From contig JAWLFJ010000025.1 in NCBI GenBank assembly GCA_041685625.1, forward strand, positions 1-40,782: a DNA stretch of 40,782 nt, given 5' to 3'. Shown piece by piece: positions 17,382 to 25,470 of this stretch (position 1 is its first letter; each line of letters opens with the position of its first letter). The notes under the pieces are model-generated. The model saw nothing but the letters and a program-made list of their open reading frames with translations, did not search any database and was not told the origin of the DNA. Made by a program: the position numbers and the translations under genes. This stretch comes from Albimonas sp041685625 (lineage in GTDB: Bacteria > Pseudomonadota > Alphaproteobacteria > Rhodobacterales > Rhodobacteraceae).

Positions 17382-17756
17382 TCAACCCGTCCCGAGCGAG
17401 CGCAGCCGCTTCTCGACCCGCCCGAGGCGTTCGGTCAGCCGCGTCTGGGCGAGCCGGATCTCGCGCAGCTCGGCGATCAGGGAACGGGCCTCGGCGTTCT
17501 CGCTCTCGGCCGGCGTCAGGGCGCCTTCGCCCTCGCCGGTCAGCAGCCAGACGATGGAGACGTTGAGGAGCCCGGCGAGCATCTGCAACTTGTTCGCCCT
17601 CGGCTCGGCGCGGTCGGCCTCCCAGTTCTGGACGCTGGCGAGGCGCACGCCGAGGCGCGAGGCGAGCTGGGACTGAGTGAGGCCGAGGCCCTCCCGCGCG
17701 GCGGCCAGCCGGTCGCCGAAGGTGGCGGTCTCGTCGCTGAACCAGTCGTCGGTCAT
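17382..17756 (-). CDS. XRE family helix-turn-helix regulator
   Basis: A 124-residue protein with a classic XRE helix-turn-helix at residues 12-65: FGDRLAAAREGLGLTQSQLA, SRLGVRLASVQNWEADRAEP and LAGLLNVSIVWLLTGEGEG. The C-terminal 45 residues (LIAELREIRLAQTRLTERLG ...) form a predicted coiled coil that could dimerise. It heads the minus-strand run with the ROK kinase and sdhE and is divergent from the aminotransferase gene across 224 nt. It may control either side. Start ATG at 17756; the longer readings overlap non-coding sequence. Confidence 0.88.
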   Translation of the reverse strand: MTDDWFSDETATFGDRLAAAREGLGLTQSQLASRLGVRLASVQNWEADRAEPRANKLQMLAGLLNVSIVWLLTGEGEGALTPAESENAEARSLIAELREIRLAQTRLTERLGRVEKRLRSLGTG

Positions 17757-17980
17757 CTGCGGCGGTCCTCCGTGTCGCGCCCGGCCTGCCGTCCCGCGGC
17801 CTCTCGGGGCGCATGCTCGCACGCTCTCGCGCCGGTTGGAACCGGGGCCGTGGCGACGCCGCCGCGTCCCTCGGGCGCGCGCGCGCCGGGTCTCGCGGCG
17901 CCGGGCCGGCCGATCCGGCGCCTTGCGGGCGCGCCGCGCCGGGCGTAATCCGGATCCGACCGGACAAGGGAGCATCCGCC

Positions 17981-19189
17981 ATGGCCTTTCTCGCCGACAG
18001 CCTTTCCCGCGTGAAACCCTCCGCCACGATCGCCGTCACCAACAAGGCGCGCGAGCTGAAGGCCGCGGGACGGGACGTCATCGGCCTCGGAGCCGGGGAG
18101 CCCGACTTCGACACGCCGGACAACGTGAAGGCGGCGGCGAAGGCGGCGATCGACCGCGGCGAGACCAAGTACACCGCGGTCGACGGCATCCCGGAGCTGA
18201 AGGCGGCGATCGTCGAGAAGTTCCGGCGCGAGAACGGGCTCGAGTACACGACCGAGCAGGTGAGCGTCGGCACCGGCGGCAAGCAGGTGCTCTACAACGC
18301 GCTGATGGCGACGCTGAACACCGGCGACGAGGTGGTGATCCCGGCGCCCTACTGGGTGAGCTATCCGGACATGGTGCTGCTGGCCGGCGGCGAGCCGGTG
18401 GCGGTGGAGGCCGGGATCGAGACCGGCTTCAAGATCACGCCCGACCAGCTCGAGGCCGCGATCACCGAGCGGACCAAGTGGTTCATATTCAACTCCCCCT
18501 CCAACCCCTCCGGCGCGGGCTATTCGCGCGAGGAGCTGAAGGGGCTGACCGACGTGCTGATGCGCCATCCCCACGTCTGGGTGATGACCGACGACATGTA
18601 CGAGCACATCGCCTACGCGCCCTTCGAGTTCTGCACGCCGGCCGAGGTGGAGCCGGCGCTGAAGGAGCGCACGCTGACCGTCAACGGCGTCTCCAAGGCC
18701 TATTCCATGACGGGCTGGCGCATCGGCTACTGCGCCGGGCCGGAGGCGCTGATCGTCGCCATGCGCAAGATCCAGTCGCAGTCGACCTCGAACCCCTGCT
18801 CGATCAGCCAGTGGGCGGCGGTGGAGGCGCTGACCGGCCCGCAGGACTACATCGAGGAGAGCCGCGAGGCGTTCCGGCGGCGGCGCGACCTCGTGGTCTC
18901 GGCGCTGAACCAGTGCGAGGGGATCGAGTGCCCGACGCCGGAGGGGGCGTTCTACGTCTATCCCTCGATCAAGGCGCTGATCGGACGCGCGACGCCCGAG
19001 GGCAAGGTCATCGAGACGGACGAGGATTTCGTCTCCGCGCTGCTGGAGACCGAGGGCGTCGCGGTGGTGCAGGGCGCCGCCTTCGGCGCCTCGCCCTGCT
19101 TCCGGATCAGCTACGCGACCTCGGACGCGGCGCTGGAGGAGGCCTGCGCGCGGATCCGGCGCTTCTGCGGATCGCTGAGCCAGGCTTGA
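17981..19189 (+). CDS. aspC: Aspartate aminotransferase (PLP-dependent, class I)
   Basis: A 402-residue fold-type I aminotransferase interconverting aspartate/2-oxoglutarate and oxaloacetate/glutamate. Motifs seen: the N-terminal LSRVKPSATIAVTNKAREL and GLGAGEPDFDTPDNVK; the PLP-site PYWVSYPDM; FNSPSNPSGAGYSREEL; MTDDMYEHIAY; and the PLP lysine Lys239 in NGVSKAYSMTGWRIGY. SCFRISYATS binds the substrate carboxylate. This is the subgroup Ib type typical of alphaproteobacteria, which can also act on prephenate in some species. The ATG at 17981 has AAGGGAG about 9 nt upstream; the longer reading has a GC-rich non-coding tail. Confidence 0.93.
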   Translation: MAFLADSLSRVKPSATIAVTNKARELKAAGRDVIGLGAGEPDFDTPDNVKAAAKAAIDRGETKYTAVDGIPELKAAIVEKFRRENGLEYTTEQVSVGTGGKQVLYNALMATLNTGDEVVIPAPYWVSYPDMVLLAGGEPVAVEAGIETGFKITPDQLEAAITERTKWFIFNSPSNPSGAGYSREELKGLTDVLMRHPHVWVMTDDMYEHIAYAPFEFCTPAEVEPALKERTLTVNGVSKAYSMTGWRIGYCAGPEALIVAMRKIQSQSTSNPCSISQWAAVEALTGPQDYIEESREAFRRRRDLVVSALNQCEGIECPTPEGAFYVYPSIKALIGRATPEGKVIETDEDFVSALLETEGVAVVQGAAFGASPCFRISYATSDAALEEACARIRRFCGSLSQA

Positions 19190-19245
19190 CGCCTCGTTAA
19201 CGACTGCCGCGCCATCCCTCTCTCCGGACGCGAAGGAGGGACGGC

Positions 19246-20646
19246 ATGACGCGGCTGCTGCAGGAGGACGGCGAGGCCGTCCATCTCGGGGATCTCCTGG
19301 TCCTGAACAACACCTGGGGACGGCGCGATCTCGTCTCCGGCGTCGACTACGTGCAGACGGCGACCGTGCCGGCCACGCTCGCGGACGGCGTGCGGTTCGA
19401 CTGGGTCTGGCCGGAGGTCGAGCCGCAGCGGGTGCTGGCCTATCCGGAGCTGATCGCCGGACGCTCGCCGTGGCGGGAGGGGCCGGCGCACGCCGCCCTG
19501 CCCGTGCCGCTCGACGCCGCGCTCGACGGGCTGACGGCGGAGATCGCCGCGGCGCGCGAGGGCGAGGGGTTCAACATCGCGCTCGATCTCTGGCTGACCA
19601 CGGACCCGGAGGGCGGCGCGGCGGCGATCACGCACGAGGTGATGATCTGGCTTTCCCGCGGGGAGGGGCGGCCGGCGGGGACGCTGGTCGACGAGGTCGC
19701 GATCGGCGGCGTCGACTGGGACGTCTGGATCAAGGACGCTCCGCACGGCGGCGGCTGGACCTATTCGGCGCTGGTGGCGCGCATGGAGACGCTGGAGGGG
19801 AGCTTCGATCTCGGCGCCATGCTGGGCGGGCTCGACGCGCGCCTGCCCTTCGGCGAGGGGCTGTGGCTGACCGCGGTGGAGATCGGCGCCGAGGTCGTCG
19901 GCGGCGCCGGATCCTGGAGCGCGACGCGCTTCGAGGTCTCCTCCGCCGCGGTCGAGGGCGGCGAGGGCGCGGACGTGCTGATCGGCGGCGCCGCGGGCGA
20001 TTTCCTGCGCGGTCTCGGCGGCGACGACCGGCTGGAGGGCGGGGCGGGGCCCGACCGCCTCGACGGCGGCTGGGGGGCGGACGTGCTGATCGGCGGGCCC
20101 GGGGTGGACCGCCTCTCGGGCGGCGCCGGGGACGACGTGCTCCGCGGCCACGACGGCGACGACAGGGTCTTCGGCGGCGTCGGAGCGGACCGGCTCTACG
20201 GCGGCGACGGCGCGGACCGGATCGAGGGCGGGGCCGACGACGACTCGTTGTACGGCGGCGCGCTCGGCGACCGGCTGGAGGGGGATCGGGGCGACGACCT
20301 CCTGGTCGGCGACCGCGGCGCCGACGCGCTCTACGGCGGGCCGGGGGACGATGAGCTCTACGGCGGCCCGGGGGACGACCGGCTCTCCGGCGGCTCTGGG
20401 ACGAACCGGCTGTCCGGAGCGGAGGGCGCGGACGTCTTCGTGCTGTCGCCCGACGGGCTCGCGCGCATCGCGGACTTCGAGCCGGGGCGGGACCGGCTCG
20501 AACTCGCCATCTTCGGAGTCGACCCCGAGCGGATCGGCTGGCGGGACACGCGCGAGGGCGCGGCGCTGGACGTCCGGGGCGAGGTCCGGGCGGTGCTGCT
20601 GGGTCTGACGCCGGCGGAGGCGGAACCGGCCGATCTGGTGTTCTGA
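19246..20646 (+). CDS. GH12-like glycoside hydrolase fused to RTX calcium-binding repeats
   Basis: A 466-residue, probably secreted, protein in two parts. Residues 1-235 fit glycoside hydrolase family 12 (endoglucanase/xyloglucanase): NNTWGRRD near the start, YPELIAGRSPW, FNIALDLWLTTDP, THEVMIWLSRG with the likely nucleophile Glu131, VDWDVWIKDAPHGGGWTYSA, and WLTAVEIGAEVV with the likely acid/base Glu216. Residues 238-425 are about 18 RTX nonapeptides (GGxGxDxLx) that bind calcium. There is no signal peptide; with the C-terminal hydrophobic tail this suggests type I secretion. No T1SS genes are adjacent. A GAAGGAGGGA ribosome binding site precedes the ATG. The RTX part is certain; the GH12 call is from motif recall. 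Confidence 0.82.
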   Translation: MTRLLQEDGEAVHLGDLLVLNNTWGRRDLVSGVDYVQTATVPATLADGVRFDWVWPEVEPQRVLAYPELIAGRSPWREGPAHAALPVPLDAALDGLTAEIAAAREGEGFNIALDLWLTTDPEGGAAAITHEVMIWLSRGEGRPAGTLVDEVAIGGVDWDVWIKDAPHGGGWTYSALVARMETLEGSFDLGAMLGGLDARLPFGEGLWLTAVEIGAEVVGGAGSWSATRFEVSSAAVEGGEGADVLIGGAAGDFLRGLGGDDRLEGGAGPDRLDGGWGADVLIGGPGVDRLSGGAGDDVLRGHDGDDRVFGGVGADRLYGGDGADRIEGGADDDSLYGGALGDRLEGDRGDDLLVGDRGADALYGGPGDDELYGGPGDDRLSGGSGTNRLSGAEGADVFVLSPDGLARIADFEPGRDRLELAIFGVDPERIGWRDTREGAALDVRGEVRAVLLGLTPAEAEPADLVF

Positions 20647-20651
20647 ACGGC

Positions 20652-20692
20652 CTCCGCTCGCGGAGACTGCCGGAACGAAACCCGAACTCGGG
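20652..20692. terminator. Two small hairpins between convergent genes
   Basis: CTCCGC-TC-GCGGAG (20652-20665) and CCCGA-AC-TCGGG (20681-20692) are perfect stems in the 67-nt gap between the RTX gene and the DCC gene, which converge. They are candidate bidirectional terminators without T-runs. Confidence 0.35.
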
Positions 20693-20713
20693 CACGCCCC
20701 GAGGCCGCGTCCC

Positions 20714-21103
20714 TCAGGTGACGGCTCGTCGCCATAAGGGACGCACCCTCAGAAAGACGCGGTAGGCGAACTCCAACCCTTGGCGGAGCGGCGTGCGGTC
20801 GAGCAGACGCGCGAGCGGCGCAAGGCGCGGATTGCGCCGCCAGACCGCCAGGAAGGCCGCCGCGCCCGAGACCAGCGCGCCATCGGCGCGGCGCGCATGG
20901 AACCGGGCAAGGGCGGCGTCGCGGTCCAGATCCGGGACGTCGAAGTCCGCGTCGGAGACGTCGCGCCACTGCACTCGGTCCATGCCCTCCAGACGGCGAT
21001 AGGTCGAGATCTCGCGCCGGCAGAGCGGGCAGGCGCCATCGTAGAACACCTCCGTGGCGGCGGCGGGATCGGCGGGGCGGGTTTCGGCGGATGCGTCGGT
21101 CAT
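20714..21103 (-). CDS. DCC family thiol-disulfide oxidoreductase (DUF393)
   Basis: A 129-residue protein of the DCC / YuxK family. The N-terminal motif VFYDGACPLCRREISTYRRL contains the defining Asp and CxxC. ALARFHARRADGALVSGAAAF is the family's second block (xxExHxxxxDGxxxxGxxAF), and the end (FAYRVFLRVRPLWRRAV) is also typical. The activity is presumed redox but not proven for the family. The ATG at 21103 is chosen; upstream codons are Arg/Pro-rich non-coding. It is divergent from the photolyase-like gene, 104 nt away, and such DCC proteins are often found beside photolyase genes. Confidence 0.87.
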   Translation of the reverse strand: MTDASAETRPADPAAATEVFYDGACPLCRREISTYRRLEGMDRVQWRDVSDADFDVPDLDRDAALARFHARRADGALVSGAAAFLAVWRRNPRLAPLARLLDRTPLRQGLEFAYRVFLRVRPLWRRAVT

Positions 21104-21207
21104 GACCTTGAAATAGCGGGCGCGGCGGCGACGACGAGAGGGGCGCGGCGCGAGGGCGCGGGGAGTCGCCCGATGCGGCGGAGACGCTAGCTCACCGCCA
21201 AAACGCA

Positions 21208-22464
21208 ATGGAGGACCGCGCGATGGACGCCGAGCCCAAGCTGTTTGCGGACGCGCTGCAGACCGACTGGACGCCGACCCGTGCCGCCGGCCTCGCGCGG
21301 CTGGAGGGGTTCGCGCCTCGAATGAGGCGCTACGGCGGTGTCCGGAACCACGACCTCGGACCCGAGGACCGCTCGAACGTCTCGATGCTTTCGCCCTGGC
21401 TGCGGCGGCGGCTGGTGACGGAGCGCGAGGCGGTTGAGACGGCGCTGGGGCGTTTCTCGCCGTCGACGGTGGAGAAATTCGTGCAGGAGGTGCTCTGGCG
21501 GACCTACTTCAAGGGCTGGCTGGAGCACCGGCCCTCGGTCTGGACGGACTACGTCGCCGGCGTGCCGCGGGATCTCGACGCTCTGACCGGACCCGAGGCG
21601 CGCCGACTGGCCGAGGCGGAGGCGGGCGCGACCGGAATCGCGCCCTTCGACGCCTGGGCGCGGGAGCTCGTGGAGACCGGCTATCTGCACAACCACGCGC
21701 GGATGTGGTTCGCCTCGATCTGGATCTTCACCCTCGGTCTGCCTTGGCGGCTCGGTGCGGCGTTCTTCCTTCGGCATCTGCTGGACGCCGATCCGGCCTC
21801 CAACACCTGCTCCTGGCGCTGGGTGGCGGGGCTTCACACGCCGGGCAGGAATTATGTCGCAAGAGCCTGCAACATAGCGAAATACACCGGCGGCCGGTTC
21901 GGCGAGGTGCACGGATTGGCGGCGGAACCGGCGCCGCTGCAGGACGAGGTTCCGCCGCCGCGTGAAGCTCTGCGGACGCCCGCGCGCCCGAGGTTCGCGG
22001 AGCCGACGGCACTGCTGATCCTGGAGGAGGACTGTCGGCTGGAGGAGGATCTGCCGGTCGGGCGGGCCGTCGCCACGGGCACGCTGGCGCTGTCTCATCT
22101 CAGGGACGCGGCGGGGGCGTCGCCGGCGGCGGCCGAGTTCGAGGACGGCGCCCTCGCGGACGCCGCCCGGCGGGCCGAGGCGGCCGGCGCGCCGAAGGCG
22201 TCGGCGCTCGCCGCGGAGCCGGAGGCGCTGGCGGCATGGGCGCGGGAGGCCGGCGCCGGGCGCATCGCGACGGGCTTCGTGCCGACGGGCTGGGCGAGGG
22301 ATTTCCTCGAGCGCTGCGCGCCGGCCTTCGAGGCGGCCGGGCTGAGCCTGGAGGAGCGCCGCCGCGACTGGGACGCCGCCTTCCACCCCCATGCGACGGC
22401 GGGATTCTTCAAGGTGAAGAAGGCGATCCCCGGCACGCTGCGGGCTCTCGGCCTGCCCGCCTGA
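21208..22464 (+). CDS. Photolyase/cryptochrome-like FAD-binding protein with permuted domains
   Basis: A 418-residue protein. Residues 40-235 match the C-terminal FAD/DNA-binding domain of photolyases: SNVSMLSPWLRRRLVTEREA, FVQEVLWRTYFKGWLEHRPS, ETGYLHNHARMWFASIWIFT, HLLDADPASNTCSWRWVAGL and NIAKYTGGRF. There is no alpha/beta antenna domain in front of it. Instead the region after residue 260 (TALLILEEDCRLE, AREAGAGRIATGFVPTGW, RDWDAAFHPHATAGFFKVKK) looks like an antenna-type Rossmann domain placed at the C-terminus. Function, DNA repair or light sensing, is unknown. The annotated start is the ATG at 21208; a second at 21223 is possible. Confidence 0.8.
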   Translation: MEDRAMDAEPKLFADALQTDWTPTRAAGLARLEGFAPRMRRYGGVRNHDLGPEDRSNVSMLSPWLRRRLVTEREAVETALGRFSPSTVEKFVQEVLWRTYFKGWLEHRPSVWTDYVAGVPRDLDALTGPEARRLAEAEAGATGIAPFDAWARELVETGYLHNHARMWFASIWIFTLGLPWRLGAAFFLRHLLDADPASNTCSWRWVAGLHTPGRNYVARACNIAKYTGGRFGEVHGLAAEPAPLQDEVPPPREALRTPARPRFAEPTALLILEEDCRLEEDLPVGRAVATGTLALSHLRDAAGASPAAAEFEDGALADAARRAEAAGAPKASALAAEPEALAAWAREAGAGRIATGFVPTGWARDFLERCAPAFEAAGLSLEERRRDWDAAFHPHATAGFFKVKKAIPGTLRALGLPA

Positions 22465-22581
22465 CGGCCGCGACCGGGCGACCCTCCTTTTCGGGACGCG
22501 CCTCTCGAGGCAAACGCCGCGTTGCGCGAGGGCGGCCCCCTGATAGGCTGAACGCCGCGAGGGGCTTGCGGGAGGGCGCGC

Positions 22582-23709
22582 ATGGATCGGCCGAGCTTCA
22601 CCGTCGGCATCGAGGAGGAGTACCTCGTCGTCGACGCGGAGACGCGCGACCTCGTGCGCACGCCCGACCCGGGTTTCCTCGAGGCCTGCGAGGCGCAGGC
22701 GGGGGAGCGGGTGACGCCGGAATACCTGCAATGCCAGGTCGAGGTCGGCACGCGCCCGCACGAGACCGTCGGCGCCGCGGTCGAGGAGCTGATGGCGCTG
22801 CGCCGGGGCCTCGCCGAGGCGGCGGAGGGCTTCGGCTACAAGGTGATCGCGACCTCCACCCATCCCTTCGCCAAATGGCGACAGCAGACCCACACCCGCA
22901 AGGCCCGCTACGACGCGCTGCGCTCCGATCTCGGGCAGGCGGTGCGGCGGCTGCTGATCTGCGGCTGCCACGTCCATGTCGGGATCGAGGACGAGGATCT
23001 CCGCGTCGACCTCATGAACCAGGTCGCCTATTTCCTGCCGCATCTGCTGGCGCTCAGCTGCTCTTCGCCGTTCTGGGAGGGGGAGGACACCGGGCTCGCC
23101 TCCTACCGGTTGACGGTGTTCGACGCCCTGCCCCGGACCGGCCTGCCGGATCAGCTCCACTCCTGGTCGGAATACCGCCGCCTCGCCGACCAGCTGATCG
23201 CGGCGGGCTGCATCGAGGACGCGACGCGGATCTGGTGGGACGTGCGTCCCTCCGACAAGTTCCCCACGCTGGAGCAGCGGGTGACGGACGTGTGCAGCCG
23301 GGTGCGCGACGCGGGTGCGATCGCGGCCGTCTATCAGTGCCTGCTCGCCTATCTCTTCCGTCTGCGCAGCCGGAATCAGCGCTGGCGGCTCTATCCGACC
23401 ACCCTCGTCGCCGAGAACCGCTGGCGCGCGCAGCGCTACGGCGCGCGGGGCGAGCTGGTGGATCACGGCCGCCGACGCATGGCGCCGATCGCCGACCTGA
23501 TGGAGGAGGTGATCGAGCTCGTGTCCCCCGAGGCGGAGGTGCTGGGCTGCAGGACGGAGCTGCTGCACGCCCGCGCCATCGCCCGCGACGGCGGCTCGGC
23601 CGAGCGCCAGAGGGCGGCCTATGCCGCGGCGCGCGAGGCGGGCGCCGACCCCGACGCGGCGATGCGCGCCGTGGTCGATCGGCTGGCCGAGGAATTTCTC
23701 GAGACCTGA
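22582..23709 (+). CDS. Carboxylate-amine ligase, YbdK/GCS2 family
   Basis: A 375-residue ATP-grasp-like ligase of the glutamate-cysteine ligase type 2 (YbdK) family. It starts with the family signature TVGIEEEYLVVDAETRDLV. Further conserved blocks are QVEVGTRPHETVGA, IATSTHPFAKWRQQ, CGCHVHVGIEDEDL, HLLALSCSSPFWEG and SWSEYRRLADQL, ending with the C-terminal AENRWRAQRYGARGEL. E. coli YbdK has weak gamma-glutamylcysteine ligase activity; the physiological substrate is uncertain. The gene is 117 nt after the photolyase-like gene. The start ATG is preceded by GGGAGGGCG. Confidence 0.92.
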   Translation: MDRPSFTVGIEEEYLVVDAETRDLVRTPDPGFLEACEAQAGERVTPEYLQCQVEVGTRPHETVGAAVEELMALRRGLAEAAEGFGYKVIATSTHPFAKWRQQTHTRKARYDALRSDLGQAVRRLLICGCHVHVGIEDEDLRVDLMNQVAYFLPHLLALSCSSPFWEGEDTGLASYRLTVFDALPRTGLPDQLHSWSEYRRLADQLIAAGCIEDATRIWWDVRPSDKFPTLEQRVTDVCSRVRDAGAIAAVYQCLLAYLFRLRSRNQRWRLYPTTLVAENRWRAQRYGARGELVDHGRRRMAPIADLMEEVIELVSPEAEVLGCRTELLHARAIARDGGSAERQRAAYAAAREAGADPDAAMRAVVDRLAEEFLET

Positions 23710-23815
23710 TCGCCCCTTCCGCGCCGGCGACGGGCGCGGCATGATCCCCCGAACCCCGGGTCGCCGCGCGGCGGGCGCCTGGGCCGCAGGTCACGCCGCG
23801 ACGGGGAGAGACGCG

Positions 23816-24646
23816 ATGAGCGAGGCGCGAGGCGAGGCGGACGCGGCCAAGCCGCGACCGAGACCCATGCCCGAGGTGCGGCGGATCGGATTCGACGATC
23901 TCGGCGCCGCCTTTCGGCAGGGCGTGGACGATTTCCGGCGTGCGCCGGCCTTCGGGCTGTTCTTCGGCGGCGTCTTCGCCGCCGGCGGCTGGCTGATGTT
24001 GTGGCTGCTGACGGTGGCCGAGGCGCCCTGGCTGATGCTGCCGCTGGGCGTGACCTTCCCTCTCGTCGGTCCCTTCGCGGCGGTCGGGCTCTACGAAGTG
24101 TCGCGGCGCCTCCGGGCGGGCGAGCGGCCGACCTGGCGGGGCACGCTCGGGGTCGTGTTCGAGCAGCGGCGTCGCGAGCTCGGCTGGATGGCCTTCGTGG
24201 TGCTCTTCGTCTGCTTCGTCTGGTTCTACCAGATTCGCACGATCATGGTGCTCTTCCTGCAGAACGAAAGTTTTTCGAGCACGGCGGATTTCCTCACCGT
24301 GGTCTTCACCACCCAGGCCGGGCTGACCTTCCTGATCGTCGGCACGCTGGTCGGGGGGTTCCTCGCGCTGGTCCTGTTCTCGACCACCGTGGTCTCGATC
24401 CCGCTGCTGCTGGAACGGGACCGGGATTTCGTGACCGCGATGATCACCTCGGTCAAGGCGGTGACGACGAGCCCGGTTCCGATGGTGAGCTGGGGGCTGA
24501 CGGTGACCGTGCTCGTGATGCTGGGGATGCTGACGGCGTTCCTCGGCCTGCTCGTTGTGCTGCCGGTGCTGGGGCATGCGACCTGGCACCTCTATCAGCG
24601 GCTGGTGGCGCCGGAGAGCGAGCCGGAGGCCGAGGCGTCCGGCTGA
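23816..24646 (+). CDS. DUF2189 family integral membrane protein
   Basis: A 276-residue membrane protein of the DUF2189 family. A cytosolic N-terminus (PEVRRIGFDDLGAAFRQGVDDF) is the family hallmark. About six hydrophobic helices follow: FGLFFGGVFAAGGWLMLW, PWLMLPLGVTFPLVGPFAAV, GWMAFVVLFVCFVWFY, LIVGTLVGGFLALVLFSTTV, and two near the C-terminus (VLVMLGMLTAFLGLLVVLPV). The pattern PLVGPFAAVGLYEVSRRL and SIPLLLERDRDFVTAM is conserved. Some relatives neighbour cytochrome oxidase genes; no such link is seen here. The ATG at 23816 has GGGGAGAG upstream. It converges on the SDR gene with a 4-nt gap. Confidence 0.85.
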   Translation: MSEARGEADAAKPRPRPMPEVRRIGFDDLGAAFRQGVDDFRRAPAFGLFFGGVFAAGGWLMLWLLTVAEAPWLMLPLGVTFPLVGPFAAVGLYEVSRRLRAGERPTWRGTLGVVFEQRRRELGWMAFVVLFVCFVWFYQIRTIMVLFLQNESFSSTADFLTVVFTTQAGLTFLIVGTLVGGFLALVLFSTTVVSIPLLLERDRDFVTAMITSVKAVTTSPVPMVSWGLTVTVLVMLGMLTAFLGLLVVLPVLGHATWHLYQRLVAPESEPEAEASG

Positions 24647-24655
24647 GCGCTCAGC
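24642..24655. terminator. 14-nt palindrome holding both stop codons of convergent genes
   Basis: GCTGAGCGCTCAGC is a perfect palindrome. The TGA of the DUF2189 gene (24644-24646) and the TGA of the minus-strand SDR gene (24651-24653) both lie in it. It may serve as a minimal bidirectional transcription end, but the stem is short and has no loop. Confidence 0.25.
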
Positions 24656-25457
24656 GCCCGTCGCGGCGGGCCCGGGCGACCGCGCGGTCGATCCAGCGGT
24701 CGAAGAGCGGGCGGATCGCGGGGACCAGCCGGTGCAGCGCCCAGACCCCGGCGCCGACCGGGATCTCCGCGCGGCCCGTGGCGAGGCCGCGCAGCAGCGC
24801 ACGCGCCACCGCGTCCGGCGTGAGGGCGCGCGCGGCGCCGGCGAGGGCGACGGTCTCGGGCGGGCGCTCGGCCCGTTCGGCGGCGAGCTGCGGGGTCTCC
24901 ACGTCCGGCGGGTGGGCGATGGCGACGAGGACGCCGTCCGGTCGGCATTCCGCGCGCAGGGCCTCCGCAAGGCCGCGCAGCGCGAACTTCGTGGGTGCGT
25001 AGGCCGAGTAGCCGGGCAGACCCGCGAGACCGGCGGCGGAGCCGAGGACGAGCGCGCGGCCCTGCCCGCGCGCGCGCATCGCCGGAAGCGTCACGCGCAG
25101 CGTCTCCACGACGCCGAGATAGTTGGTCTCGATCAGCTCTCGGTGGACCTCGGCCCCGAGATCGGCGAAACGCCCGGCCCTCACCGCGCCGGCCGAGGCG
25201 ATGACGAGGTCGAGCGGGCCTTGACGCGCCTCGGCCTCCGCCGCCGCGGCGGCGAGGGCGGCCGGGTCGCGCACGTCGGTCGGGAGGGCGAGAGCCCCGA
25301 GGGCATCCGCCGCCAAGGCGAGGCGCGCAGGGTCCCGCGCCACCAGCGAAACCCGCGCGCCTGCGGCCGCGAGCGCCTCGGCGAGGGCGAGGCCGATGCC
25401 GGAGGAGCCCCCCGTGACGAGGGCGTGGGCCGGGGGCCAGGGGCCGAAGCGCGCCAC
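24651..25457 (-). CDS. Short-chain dehydrogenase/reductase, 3-ketodihydrosphingosine-reductase-like
   Basis: A 268-residue NAD(P)-dependent reductase with the Rossmann motif TGGSSGIG (residues 15-22), NNAG equivalent VIASAG, and the catalytic set Ser140, Tyr153 and Lys157 (LGSAAGLAGLPGYSAYAPTK). After the active site comes VAIAHPPDVETPQLAAE, which resembles the YPPDTDTPGF block of eukaryotic 3-ketodihydrosphingosine reductase (KDSR). The rest, ALTPDAVARALLRGLATGRA, also fits that subgroup. The substrate is not established; the KDSR likeness is from motif recall. A small ORF lies 13 nt upstream in the same direction. Confidence 0.87.
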   Translation of the reverse strand: MARFGPWPPAHALVTGGSSGIGLALAEALAAAGARVSLVARDPARLALAADALGALALPTDVRDPAALAAAAAEAEARQGPLDLVIASAGAVRAGRFADLGAEVHRELIETNYLGVVETLRVTLPAMRARGQGRALVLGSAAGLAGLPGYSAYAPTKFALRGLAEALRAECRPDGVLVAIAHPPDVETPQLAAERAERPPETVALAGAARALTPDAVARALLRGLATGRAEIPVGAGVWALHRLVPAIRPLFDRWIDRAVARARRDGR

Positions 25458-25470
25458 CCCCGACCGCGGC

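Noticed and set aside
19970..20420. Apparent tandem DNA repeats that might suggest a CRISPR array or satellite
   Set aside because: They are imperfect 27-nt units coding for RTX nonapeptides within an open gene; there are no spacers.
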